This document shows, one piece after another, positions 54,144 through 63,211 of a stretch of DNA of 64,000 bases. Origin of the DNA: an uncultured Duncaniella sp. GTDB lineage: Bacteria > Bacteroidota > Bacteroidia > Bacteroidales > Muribaculaceae. Each line of letters begins with the position of its first letter. The stretch's first letter is position 1. The notes under the pieces were generated by a model, which did not search any database, was not told where the DNA came from, and saw nothing but the letters and a program-made list of their open reading frames with translations. The DNA lies in contig CAJTQR010000006.1 of the NCBI GenBank assembly GCA_910578515.1, positions 1 to 64,000 on the forward strand. The letters run 5' to 3'. The translations under genes and the position numbers were made by a program.

Positions 54144-56270
54144 ATGCGAAAAATTTTATTATCGGCATTTGCCGCTACCACAATTATGATTCAAGCACAG
54201 AATCCGTTTTTCCAAGAATTTTCAGGGACGCCTCACGGGACTGTCCCTTTCGACAAAATCTCTGTAACTGACTATGAACCTGCCATTAATCGTGGCATCA
54301 AGGTCGGTCTTGAAAACATTGACGCTATTGTTAATAATCCAGAGTCTCCGACATTTCAAAACACTATTGTAGCTCTCGCACAAGCTGATAAAGAGCTTGA
54401 CCGTGTGCTGTTGGTATTCTCTCCGCTACTATCAGCTCTCAGTGACGATGCCATGATGGATTTGTCAATGAAAATCACTCCTCGTCTTTCAAACTATTCC
54501 ACCTCGATATCGCTTAATGAGGGATTGTGGAAGCGAGTGAAGAATGTGTACGATAATAAGGATAAATTTAACCTTGACACAGAGGATGAGATGCTTCTAA
54601 AACGCACTTACGATTCGTTCGTGAGTAACGGTGCCCTTCTTGAGGGTGAGGACCGCGACACCTATAGTAAACTCTCGAGTCGTCTGAGTGAACTGACCAC
54701 TTTTTTCGGACAGAATGTACTGAAAGAGATGAATACCTACGAGATTTGGCTCACTGCCGATGACCTTGCCGGGCTTCCGGAAAGCTCGGTTGAGGCAGCC
54801 GCGCTTGCTGCCAAGGAAAAGGGTAGGGATGGTGAGTATCTGTTCACCCTTGACCAGCCGGTGTATATGGCATTCATGAAGTATAGCAATCGCCGTGACT
54901 TGCGTGAGAAGATGAACCGCCTCTATACCGGTCGAAACATGAAGGGTGAATACAACAATCTTCCCATTATGAAGGAGATTGCTGAGACTCGTCTGAAAAT
55001 TGCCAATCTTCTTGGTTACGAGACCTATGCAGACTACTCGCTTGAGAAATCAATGGCTCAGACTCCCGAAAAGGTGTATGAACTCCTTCACTCCCTGCGC
55101 GATGCTTATCGCCCTGCGCAGCAGGCTGAATTTGCCGAACTTACTGAATTTGCTTCTAATCTTGAAGGTAAGCCTATAGAACTCAAGCCGTGGGATTACA
55201 GCTATTATTCCAACAAGCTCCGTAATGCTAAATATGCTTACGATGAGGAGAAACTGCGTCCTTATTTTGAGCTGAACAATGTGATAGACGGTGTGTTTGG
55301 GCTTGCTACAAAGCTCTATGGCGTCACCTTTAAGAAAAATCCGGAAATTCCTGTGTATCATCCTGATGTGACCGCGTTTGATGTGATTGACAACGATGGT
55401 TCATTCCTTGGAGTGATTTATACTGACTTCTTCCCGCGCGCCAGCAAGCGTCCCGGTGCCTGGATGACAGGATTCAAGGACCAGGAAATCACTGCCGATG
55501 GTGTTAACTCCCGTCCTCATGTATCAATTGTGATGAATTTCACAAAGCCGACAGGCTCCAAGCCCTCGCTCCTGACTCCTTATGAGGTTGAGACATTCCT
55601 TCATGAATTTGGTCATGCTCTCCACGGACTACTTGCCAACACCAAGTATGCATCTCTCTCAGGTACAAGTGTGCTTCGCGACTTCGTAGAGCTTCCATCA
55701 CAGTTCAATGAGAATTACCTTACTGAAAAGGAATTTCTGGATGGTTTTGCCCGTCATTACCAGACCGGCGAGCCGATTCCGCAGGAACTTGTCGACCAGA
55801 TTATATCATCCTCTCAGTTTGGTGCGGCTTACGCTTGTTTGCGTCAGTTGAGCTTCGGATTGATGGATATGGCATGGCACACTATAAAAGCTCCTGTTGA
55901 CGACCCTGAAAAGTTTGAGCAGGAATCTATTGAGTCGGTGGCTATGTTCGAGCCTATTCCCGGCACCATGTCAGGCACCACTTTCTCGCATATCTTCTCT
56001 GGAGGTTACGCCGCCGGTTACTATAGCTATAAGTGGGCAGAGGTGCTTGATGCCGATGCTTTCGCTCATTTCAAGGAGCATGGTATATTTGACAAGGCTA
56101 CAGCCGATTCGTTCCGTAAAAATGTGTTGGAAAAGGGTGGAACTGAACATCCTTCCGTACTCTACCGCCGTTTCCGTGGTAAGGATGCCTCTATTGATGC
56201 TTTGCTTGAGCGCGATGGAATAAAGCAGACACCTCAATCAGGTAAGCTCCCTATTCCCACCAAGGACTAA
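54144..56270 (+). CDS. M3-family peptidase (Dcp/oligopeptidase type), exported
   Basis: A 708-residue zinc peptidase of the Dcp/PrlC family. HEFGH lies at 487-491, with GTSVLRDFVELPSQ supplying the downstream glutamate (DFVELPSQFNE). A signal peptide (ending IQAQ) predicts export to the periplasm, matching peptidyl-dipeptidase Dcp relatives in Bacteroidetes. It would degrade short peptides. Confidence 0.93.
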   Translation: MRKILLSAFAATTIMIQAQNPFFQEFSGTPHGTVPFDKISVTDYEPAINRGIKVGLENIDAIVNNPESPTFQNTIVALAQADKELDRVLLVFSPLLSALSDDAMMDLSMKITPRLSNYSTSISLNEGLWKRVKNVYDNKDKFNLDTEDEMLLKRTYDSFVSNGALLEGEDRDTYSKLSSRLSELTTFFGQNVLKEMNTYEIWLTADDLAGLPESSVEAAALAAKEKGRDGEYLFTLDQPVYMAFMKYSNRRDLREKMNRLYTGRNMKGEYNNLPIMKEIAETRLKIANLLGYETYADYSLEKSMAQTPEKVYELLHSLRDAYRPAQQAEFAELTEFASNLEGKPIELKPWDYSYYSNKLRNAKYAYDEEKLRPYFELNNVIDGVFGLATKLYGVTFKKNPEIPVYHPDVTAFDVIDNDGSFLGVIYTDFFPRASKRPGAWMTGFKDQEITADGVNSRPHVSIVMNFTKPTGSKPSLLTPYEVETFLHEFGHALHGLLANTKYASLSGTSVLRDFVELPSQFNENYLTEKEFLDGFARHYQTGEPIPQELVDQIISSSQFGAAYACLRQLSFGLMDMAWHTIKAPVDDPEKFEQESIESVAMFEPIPGTMSGTTFSHIFSGGYAAGYYSYKWAEVLDADAFAHFKEHGIFDKATADSFRKNVLEKGGTEHPSVLYRRFRGKDASIDALLERDGIKQTPQSGKLPIPTKD

Positions 56271-56328
56271 TAGGTAGATTTTGAATTTCTATGATGTCCG
56301 GCAGTATTCATACTGCGGATGAAAAAAT

Positions 56329-56372
56329 AAATCGGTCAGAATTTATGAATAAAGATTCTGACCGATTTTTAT
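56329..56372. terminator. Bidirectional terminator
   Basis: AAATCGGTCAGAAT (56329-56342) pairs perfectly with ATTCTGACCGATTT (56355-56368). T-runs on the right of the plus strand and on the left of the minus strand serve the convergent M3 and pseudouridine synthase genes. Confidence 0.8.
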
Positions 56373-56421
56373 TTTTGTAGTGTCAGGCATTTGCCTGAAT
56401 TAAATTTCACGTATCTGATTT

Positions 56422-57354
56422 TTAACGTGCTGCTACCAGTTTGGCAAACGATGCCGGTACGGGAGTGCTGAAATTCATATCCTTACGTGTAATCGGGTGC
56501 ACGAAGCGTAGAGTTTGTGCATGAAGCGCCATGCGATGGATAGGCGAGGACTTGGCTCCATAACGGCGGTCACCTATAATCGGGTGTCCTAAGTCTTTCA
56601 TGTGGACACGTATCTGATTCTTACGTCCGGTATCGAGTGATACTTCCATAAGCGAGTAACCGTTGCGGGTACGTAAGGTTTTGTAGCGTGTCACCGCGAG
56701 TTGACCTTCCTCCGGATTATTTGTGGAGTAAACTTCAAAACGTGAGTTTTCGGCAAGATAGCTCCTGATTTCGCCTTCTTCCTGCTCCGGTTTGCCTTCC
56801 ACAATAGCAAGATATTTGCGGCTCAGTACCATATTGTTCCAGTTATGCTGTAGCTTTTCCTTTGCTTCGACGCTTTTGGCAAATACCATCAGCCCCGATG
56901 TGTCGCGGTCAAGACGGTGTACGATGAAAAGCTTATTTCTCGGGTCTTGCCATTTAAGGTAGTCGCGGAGAATACTATAAGCTGTTCCCTCCTTGATTTT
57001 ATCAGTACCCATTGAGAGTAAGCCATAACCTTTGTTGACCACAATTATATCGTCATCCTCATATACCAGTTTCAGGCGTCGGTTGTAGAACACGCGGAAC
57101 TCTCTTGAAAGATTCACCTTAACCTCGTCGCCTGCAGCGAGCTGGGTGTTGAACTGAGTGGTAGGAATACCGTTTATTGCCACCTGATTGTGGGCAAGAA
57201 GATTCTTGATTACCGTACGTTTGCGTTGAGGCATCGACTCCATCAGGAAGTCCATGAGGATTCCTTCTTCCTTCACCGGATATGTCTCTATCACATCCGG
57301 CTTGAATGAATTGCGTTCCGAACCAGGTTTGGTGTTATATGGCTTAGTGGGCAT
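56422..57354 (-). CDS. RluA-family pseudouridine synthase
   Basis: A 310-residue RNA-modifying enzyme. An S4 RNA-binding domain (about 30-95) precedes the catalytic domain with VHRLDRDTSG, D149 being the catalytic aspartate. It converts uridine to pseudouridine in rRNA or tRNA; which site cannot be read here. It starts 24 bp after topA ends and is probably in its operon. Confidence 0.92.
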   Translation of the reverse strand: MPTKPYNTKPGSERNSFKPDVIETYPVKEEGILMDFLMESMPQRKRTVIKNLLAHNQVAINGIPTTQFNTQLAAGDEVKVNLSREFRVFYNRRLKLVYEDDDIIVVNKGYGLLSMGTDKIKEGTAYSILRDYLKWQDPRNKLFIVHRLDRDTSGLMVFAKSVEAKEKLQHNWNNMVLSRKYLAIVEGKPEQEEGEIRSYLAENSRFEVYSTNNPEEGQLAVTRYKTLRTRNGYSLMEVSLDTGRKNQIRVHMKDLGHPIIGDRRYGAKSSPIHRMALHAQTLRFVHPITRKDMNFSTPVPASFAKLVAAR

Positions 57355-57378
57355 AAATATTCGTTGGTGGATAATAAA

Positions 57379-59718
57379 TTATGATTTCTTTGAACGGGGA
57401 GCGCGTTTGGTGGCTTTCTTTGGAGTTTTCTCCTGTTCCGCCATTATCTCACGTACCTCTTCAAGAGTAAGCTCTGCCGGATTGGCAACACTTTTAGGGA
57501 TTTTGTAATTATCCTTGTTGTGAGCTATATACACACCGTAGCGACCGTTTAGAATCTTGATGTCGGGTTCCTCATCGAACGACTTGACTATCTTGTTGTT
57601 GTCTGCTTCGCGTTTGGCTGTGATAAGCTCGGCGGCTTCCTCAATGGAGATAGAGGTGGGGGAGATTGTCTTCGGGATGGAGACGAATTTTCCATCATGA
57701 CGCAGATAAGGACCGAAACGACCCACTGCTGCAATAACTGGTTTTCCTTCAAATTCGCCCACTTCTCTCGGGAGCTCAAACAATTTCAAAGCTTCTTCCA
57801 ATGTAAGGTCAAAAACACTCTGGTCTTTGCGAAGCGATGCAAAGCGAGGCTTGTTCTCGCTGTCAGCCGACCCTATCTGTGCGATAGGTCCGAAGCGACC
57901 GATTTTCACCGATACAGGTTCTCCTGTCTCCGGGTGATTGCCGAGCACACGCTCTCCAATCTTATGTTCGGTGCGCATATCGTTTGCCTTTTCCACTTCA
58001 GGGTGGAAGAGTGTATAGAATTCAGCAATTTCCTGATTCCAGTCGCTTTCACCTTCGGCTATCTGGTCGAATTTCTCCTCCATGCTTGCGGTGAAATCAT
58101 AATCAAGAATGTCTGGGAAATGTTGTGTCAAAAATTCATTGACGATTATACCTGTGTCAGTTGGAATGAGTTTACCTTTTTCAGCACCAACATTCTCGGT
58201 TTTGGTCTTCTGTGCGATTTCCCCGTCAGCGTCAAGCACGAGCTGGTTGAACGAGCGTTTTACACCGGGCTTCTCTCCTTTCATTATATATTCGCGGTGC
58301 TGTATAGTGGAGATGGTTGGAGCATATGTAGAAGGACGACCTATGCCTAAATCCTCCATTTTTTTCACCAACGATGCTTCGGTATAGCGCGGAGGTGCGA
58401 GTGTATAGCGTTCAGTCGCGGTGACATTGTCTGTCTTTAATGTTTCCCCGATTGACATAGGGGGGAGGGTTACATCTGTCGAAGAGTTTTCCCCTTCGTC
58501 ATCATTACCCTCAAGGTATACTTTGAGGAAACCGTCAAATTTCAGTACTTCGCCTGTGGCGCTGAAGTGCTCGCTTCGTTTTGAAGGTGTTATGTCGATG
58601 GTTGTTTTCTCAAGCTCCGCATCAGCCATCTGTGATGCCATGGTGCGCAGACGTATAAGTCTGTAAAGTCTTTTCTCTTGAGCTGTACCGTCAATGGTCT
58701 CCTTATCAATATAGGTAGGACGGATTGCTTCGTGAGCTTCCTGTGCTCCCTTGGCGTTGGTGTGGTATTTACGTACCTTGAGATACTTCTCGCCCAATTC
58801 CGATTTGATAAGGCTGGATATGGTGTTGATGGCAAGAGACGATAGGTTGAGTGAGTCGGTACGCATATACGTGATATGTCCCGCTTCATAGAGCTTCTGC
58901 GCTATCATCATGGTCTGCGACACTGTGAATCCAAGCTTTCTGCCTGCTTCCTGCTGCAATGTAGAGGTGGTGAAGGGTGGGGCAGGTGACTTTTTCACCG
59001 GTTTGACGTTGATGTCGGTGACAGTGAACACTGACTGAGAACAAGCTTCGAGAAATTCCTTGGCTGCCGTCTCGTCGGGCAAACGGCGTGATAGCTCGGC
59101 CTGGAGTTGTGCGCCACCGGGTACAGTGAATAATGCGGTGACACGGTAATACGTCTCTGAGTTGAACGCATTGATTTCGTTCTCGCGGTCCACAATCAGA
59201 CGCACAGCTACTGACTGTACACGACCGGCTGAGAGCGCCGGTTTGATTTTTTTCCACAGCACTGGTGAGAGTTCAAATCCCACCAAGCGGTCAAGAACCC
59301 GTCGTGCCTGTTGTGCATCCACCAGATGGAGGTCAATCTCGCGGGGATTCTCGATGGCGTTTAGAATGGCATTCTTGGTGATTTCATGAAACACGATTCG
59401 TCGGGTGTTTTCGGGCTTGAGTCCGAGCACCTCGTAGAGATGCCATGCTATTGCTTCCCCCTCACGGTCCTCATCGGATGCGAGCCATACGGTTTCAGCT
59501 TCCTTTGCTGCCTTTTTCAGCTCTGCCACAAGTGGTTTTTTCTCTGCAGGGATTTCATAAACCGGTTGGAAGTCCGAATCCACATTGATGCTTATATCCT
59601 TCTTGCGGAGGTCACGTATATGTCCGTAGCTCGACATGACTTTATAGTCCTTGCCGAGAAATTTTTCGATTGTCTTCGCTTTTGCCGGAGACTCTACTAT
59701 GACGAGGTTCTTTATCAT
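57379..59718 (-). CDS. topA: DNA topoisomerase I
   Basis: A 779-residue type IA topoisomerase relaxing negative supercoils. Toprim domain with SDEDREGEAIAW (81-92), catalytic Y284 in YMRTDS, and C-terminal repeats (GRFGPYLRHDGKF, GRYGVYIAHNKDNY). The C-terminal repeats lack the zinc-finger cysteines of the E. coli enzyme, and the protein ends in a lysine-rich tail, which is usual in Bacteroidetes. Confidence 0.96.
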   Translation of the reverse strand: MIKNLVIVESPAKAKTIEKFLGKDYKVMSSYGHIRDLRKKDISINVDSDFQPVYEIPAEKKPLVAELKKAAKEAETVWLASDEDREGEAIAWHLYEVLGLKPENTRRIVFHEITKNAILNAIENPREIDLHLVDAQQARRVLDRLVGFELSPVLWKKIKPALSAGRVQSVAVRLIVDRENEINAFNSETYYRVTALFTVPGGAQLQAELSRRLPDETAAKEFLEACSQSVFTVTDINVKPVKKSPAPPFTTSTLQQEAGRKLGFTVSQTMMIAQKLYEAGHITYMRTDSLNLSSLAINTISSLIKSELGEKYLKVRKYHTNAKGAQEAHEAIRPTYIDKETIDGTAQEKRLYRLIRLRTMASQMADAELEKTTIDITPSKRSEHFSATGEVLKFDGFLKVYLEGNDDEGENSSTDVTLPPMSIGETLKTDNVTATERYTLAPPRYTEASLVKKMEDLGIGRPSTYAPTISTIQHREYIMKGEKPGVKRSFNQLVLDADGEIAQKTKTENVGAEKGKLIPTDTGIIVNEFLTQHFPDILDYDFTASMEEKFDQIAEGESDWNQEIAEFYTLFHPEVEKANDMRTEHKIGERVLGNHPETGEPVSVKIGRFGPIAQIGSADSENKPRFASLRKDQSVFDLTLEEALKLFELPREVGEFEGKPVIAAVGRFGPYLRHDGKFVSIPKTISPTSISIEEAAELITAKREADNNKIVKSFDEEPDIKILNGRYGVYIAHNKDNYKIPKSVANPAELTLEEVREIMAEQEKTPKKATKRAPRSKKS

Positions 59719-59797
59719 CTATATATTTTTTCTCTGCTGTGTCAAAAATAATCGGTGAGATGGCGGGTGATACCATGTCACTTTAATAATTCAATCG

Positions 59798-59806
59798 GCA
59801 AAGTTA
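59798..59806 (-). promoter_or_regulatory. -7 element for topA
   Basis: TAACTTTGC on the minus strand, a perfect TAnnTTTGY, 80 bp before the topA ATG. The -33 region is weak. Confidence 0.5.
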
Positions 59807-59895
59807 GGAAAAACTCTTAAATACCGTTAATGATTTAACAATTTATCACATTTAGAGAGCATTAATGCTTCCCTTAGCCGATACACGCTGTAAGA

Positions 59896-60588
59896 TTACT
59901 CGTGCGGTTTAAGCAGTCGTACAAGCTCTGCCACACCTACTGTTGCGGGACTTGCTATGACGTTGACATCCTGTGGCACGGCTGCCGGTTTGGGGTCGAT
60001 ATAATAAATGGGCACACCTTTGCGCACGTAGTGGAGCAGACCGGCTGCCGGATAAACCGCCAACGAGGTCCCTATCACCACGAATATGTCGGCTTTCTCT
60101 ACCCATTCAATGGCTCGTTCTATGTTCGGCACCGCTTCCTGAAAAAACACTATGTGGGGACGCACCGGGTCGCCATATTTGTCGCGGGTGTCCGGCGAAG
60201 TCTCCAGGTGCTCTTCATCAAGGGTGTACACTCTGGTCTCATCAGCCATTGAGCGTACCTTCATCAATTCACCGTGGAGGTGAAGCAGATTTTTGCTCCC
60301 GGCGCGCTCATGCAGGTCATCGACGTTCTGGGTGATGACATATACGTCATACCATTTCTCTAACTCTACAAGTCCCTCGTGGGCGGCATTAGGCTTGCAT
60401 TTTAGCAGACCCTTGCGGCGCTCGTTATAAAACTGATGTACCAAAGCCGGATTACGCGCAAATCCTTCGGCGCTGCATACTTCCATCACCGGATAGTTTT
60501 CCCATAAACCTCCTGCATCGCGGAAAGTCGACACTCCACTTTCGGCGCTTATTCCCGCACCGGTTGAGATTACTAATTTTGGTTTCAT
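59896..60588 (-). CDS. Sirtuin-type NAD-dependent deacylase without zinc cysteines
   Basis: A 230-residue SIR2-family protein. The NAD-binding motifs GAGISAESGVSTFRD (10-24), TQNVDDLHERAG (86-97) and catalytic H105 (HLHGE) are intact. Y54 and R57 (FYNERR) match the Tyr-Arg pair of class III sirtuins that prefer succinyl or malonyl lysine. The zinc module normally carries four cysteines between the catalytic His and the second Rossmann part; here residues 107-150 hold none. The protein's only cysteines are C38 and C64. It lies 33 bp after tadA. Confidence 0.92.
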   Translation of the reverse strand: MKPKLVISTGAGISAESGVSTFRDAGGLWENYPVMEVCSAEGFARNPALVHQFYNERRKGLLKCKPNAAHEGLVELEKWYDVYVITQNVDDLHERAGSKNLLHLHGELMKVRSMADETRVYTLDEEHLETSPDTRDKYGDPVRPHIVFFQEAVPNIERAIEWVEKADIFVVIGTSLAVYPAAGLLHYVRKGVPIYYIDPKPAAVPQDVNVIASPATVGVAELVRLLKPHE

Positions 60589-60621
60589 ATAATTGGCTGA
60601 TTTAAATCGCTTATTCCTTTA

Positions 60622-61071
60622 TTAACGTTTCCCTTTAAAAAAAGTGCGCATAAGCTCTGCACATTCTTCACCGAGCACACCGGAGGTAACTGTTGCTTTA
60701 GGATGAAATGGTGAACGGCATGTATATACATGATAACCTCTTTTATCGTCAGATGCACCGTAGACTATCCTACCTATCTGCGCCCATCCTATAGTACCGG
60801 CACACATCAGGCATGGTTCCACCGTCACGTAGAGTGTGCATCCCTGTAGATACTTTCCTCCCAAGGTAGATGCGGCAGCTGTTATGGCTTGCATCTCAGC
60901 ATGAGCCGACACATCGGTCAGAGCCTCAGTCAGGTTGTATCCTCTTCCAATCACATTTCCCTTTGGCGACACAACGATAGCGCCAATCGGTATTTCATCA
61001 CGCTCCATAGCCTCCATAGCTTCGGCGAGCGCCATACGCATATATTTCTCGTCTTTTTCTTCCTGAGTCAT
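60622..61071 (-). CDS. tadA: tRNA adenosine deaminase TadA
   Basis: A 149-residue zinc deaminase making inosine-34 in tRNA-Arg. H57 and E59 (HAE) and C87, C90 (PCLMC) are the zinc and proton-shuttle residues. Length is typical. First gene of a two-gene unit with the sirtuin. Confidence 0.93.
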   Translation of the reverse strand: MTQEEKDEKYMRMALAEAMEAMERDEIPIGAIVVSPKGNVIGRGYNLTEALTDVSAHAEMQAITAAASTLGGKYLQGCTLYVTVEPCLMCAGTIGWAQIGRIVYGASDDKRGYHVYTCRSPFHPKATVTSGVLGEECAELMRTFFKGKR

Positions 61072-61152
61072 ATCTTGATTTATTTGGTCATGGGATTATC
61101 CCCTCTGGTCTTTCGTTCATTTACAGCTATAAATCCTTCCTCTCCTTCCGAT

Positions 61153-61184
61153 GCAAAGATACGAACTTAAAAGTAACCTGCAAA
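61153..61184 (-). promoter_or_regulatory. Promoter of tadA
   Basis: On the minus strand TTTG (61181-61184), 19 nt, TATCTTTGC (61153-61161): a full consensus match. Its -33 box overlaps the T-run side of the terminator of the upstream lipoprotein gene. Confidence 0.7.
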
Positions 61185-61216
61185 AAAGCCGGTGGCATCC
61201 TGACGGCGCCACCGGC
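61182..61216 (-). terminator. Terminator of the second SusC/D locus
   Basis: GCCGGTGGC (61188-61196) pairs with GCCACCGGC (61208-61216); the A-run at 61182-61187 gives the T-run on the minus strand. Confidence 0.8.
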
Positions 61217-61243
61217 AATTATAATAGATATTCCAATTTAAAT

Positions 61244-63172
61244 TCAGAAAGCAGAATCTACGATTTCCATAGTCTTGAGGTCATGCTTGATGTTTACCAT
61301 ACGACCGTTGTAGTTATTCTTAGCATTTCTGAGGCTGCCTTCAAATGACTTGATGTTGCCGAACATTGAACGCTTGGCATTAGCCTTGGTGAACTTTGCA
61401 TAATCCTTTGAAACCATGCTGCGTGAAGCAGGTGCTGATACCAAATCCTTGAAATCAATCTTTTCGGTGGCTACCTGGATGGGCTCAGCGCCATTCTTGT
61501 AGTCATCATAGTTGGAAATCCAAGTATTTGCATAGTAACCATCGGCTCCTACGAATAGCAGAAGTGATTTAAGGTCAAAAGTGATTGCACCATCAGCAAA
61601 TTTACCTGCGGGAATATTATTTTTCTTAATAGTCTCAATATCATATTTGCCAAGATAATTCTGAACCTGTGAAGAGAATGCGAATGCACCCTGTCCCCAG
61701 TCGGTGGTTGATTCAGACTCCTCGATATATACATATTCGGGGTCACAGGCATTTACTACGAGGTAGCTGTTGCTGTTAGCATCGTAGTCGCCGGGTTCGT
61801 TATAGGGGAATGCTTCTCCATAAGGATTTACGAGACGGTAGTAGCCATCCACGCTTTTGTGCGCCTGAACTTCCACATAGTAAGGTTCAGGAATACAAGA
61901 GGGGTAAGCCGAACAGATATAACCATCGGTATAAGCTACATAGCCCATTGATTCCCAATCACCGGCACCCTGTACGGTTTCAATCTTGAATTCTTTTGTC
62001 AACACAGTCTTAGCTTCATTGTCGGCATAGCCTACGAGGATTACAGTATAAGTGCCGCTTTCAGTGAAGTCAAATGCAATCATGCCGCTTTCAGAATAAT
62101 CTGTTGCATCCTCGGCACCGTTAAGAGCCTCTACTGCTGCATCAATCTGAGCCTGGGTGAGAGAGCCTGCCTCTACGGTGTAGCGGTATGTTTCCACATC
62201 CTTGCCCTTGTAAACGAAGAAGAGTGCAGATTCAGTGTTGCCTTCAACATAGTTGCCGCGACGCTCGATATCCATTGAGTAGTCAGCAAAACCGCTGAGC
62301 TGGATAAACTCATTACCCTGACCGAAGCCACCGAGGCTGATATAGTAGTACATGTTCAAGGTGAACAGACCTGTTTCAGGCTCATAGTATGACTTGGGTT
62401 GGAAAGATGGATTGCCGGAATAAGTGTAAGTGTCAGAGCACATCACATTCTCGCTGTAGTTGGTATTGAATACACCTGTCCACATTTCAGGTACTGTACA
62501 GTAGTTGGTGGTGAGGTCACGATTGACATACACATTCACACCGTACATCAGACCAAACTGAGAGCTTGCGGGGATAGGATTGCCATTTCTGTCATTCATA
62601 CCGACACTACCGAAGCAGTACTGCATGATGTTCGGGTCAGCCAGACTGGTGCGGGTGTACACAGGACAAGGACCATCCTCACCGGTCCAATAGATGGAGT
62701 AGGTGTAGGTGGCAGTGTTGGAAAGAAGATTCCAGGGAGTCCAGTCTCCGGGCTTGTATACGGTAACATTGTAAGAGCCGGTACCGTAATCTGAGAGACC
62801 CTGTGTGATTTCAAATGACAGAGTGTAGTTGACATCTCCAATCAGCTGGTCAGCATTATAGCCGATGGTAAGGGGTGCTGTAGCCGAACCGTCAGCGAAA
62901 GTCACAGTGGCAGGAATAGAGAACAGACCTGCGGGGTCATTGGAAAGAATGTCTGCTGTAAAAGTACCTTGAGTGCTTGTACGGGTTACAGTCACTTCAA
63001 AAGATGAACTGTTCTTGTCGAGCTCAATTTTTGAAGGAAGGTTGTCCGAGAAGTATGCCCCATCGGTAGGAGTGCCAAAGATGCCGTTTTCTGCAACATC
63101 ATCATCGCCGCAGGCTGTCAGCATCGCCATGGCGATAACTCCAAAACCAGTGAGAATATTTTTGATTTTCAT
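61244..63172 (-). CDS. Surface lipoprotein of a SusC/D locus, Calx-beta-like N-terminus
   Basis: A 642-residue lipoprotein (LTAC lipobox, C21, then GDDD) directly after a susD gene (39 bp), the place of SusE/SusF-type glycan-binding proteins. Residues about 45-135 look like a Calx-beta-type sandwich (SSFEVTVTRTSTQGTF, NYTLSFEIT). The rest is beta-rich with many aromatic residues and unrecognised. The C-terminal about 70 residues are unusually basic. It probably binds glycan or protein at the cell surface. Confidence 0.75.
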   Translation of the reverse strand: MKIKNILTGFGVIAMAMLTACGDDDVAENGIFGTPTDGAYFSDNLPSKIELDKNSSSFEVTVTRTSTQGTFTADILSNDPAGLFSIPATVTFADGSATAPLTIGYNADQLIGDVNYTLSFEITQGLSDYGTGSYNVTVYKPGDWTPWNLLSNTATYTYSIYWTGEDGPCPVYTRTSLADPNIMQYCFGSVGMNDRNGNPIPASSQFGLMYGVNVYVNRDLTTNYCTVPEMWTGVFNTNYSENVMCSDTYTYSGNPSFQPKSYYEPETGLFTLNMYYYISLGGFGQGNEFIQLSGFADYSMDIERRGNYVEGNTESALFFVYKGKDVETYRYTVEAGSLTQAQIDAAVEALNGAEDATDYSESGMIAFDFTESGTYTVILVGYADNEAKTVLTKEFKIETVQGAGDWESMGYVAYTDGYICSAYPSCIPEPYYVEVQAHKSVDGYYRLVNPYGEAFPYNEPGDYDANSNSYLVVNACDPEYVYIEESESTTDWGQGAFAFSSQVQNYLGKYDIETIKKNNIPAGKFADGAITFDLKSLLLFVGADGYYANTWISNYDDYKNGAEPIQVATEKIDFKDLVSAPASRSMVSKDYAKFTKANAKRSMFGNIKSFEGSLRNAKNNYNGRMVNIKHDLKTMEIVDSAF

Positions 63173-63211
63173 TTGTAGGAAATTCTCTAAGTTAATGAAT
63201 ATATTTTACTA

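Noticed and set aside
57697..58350. 217-codon plus-strand ORF
   Set aside because: Antisense to topA, whose conserved motifs prove the other strand is coding.
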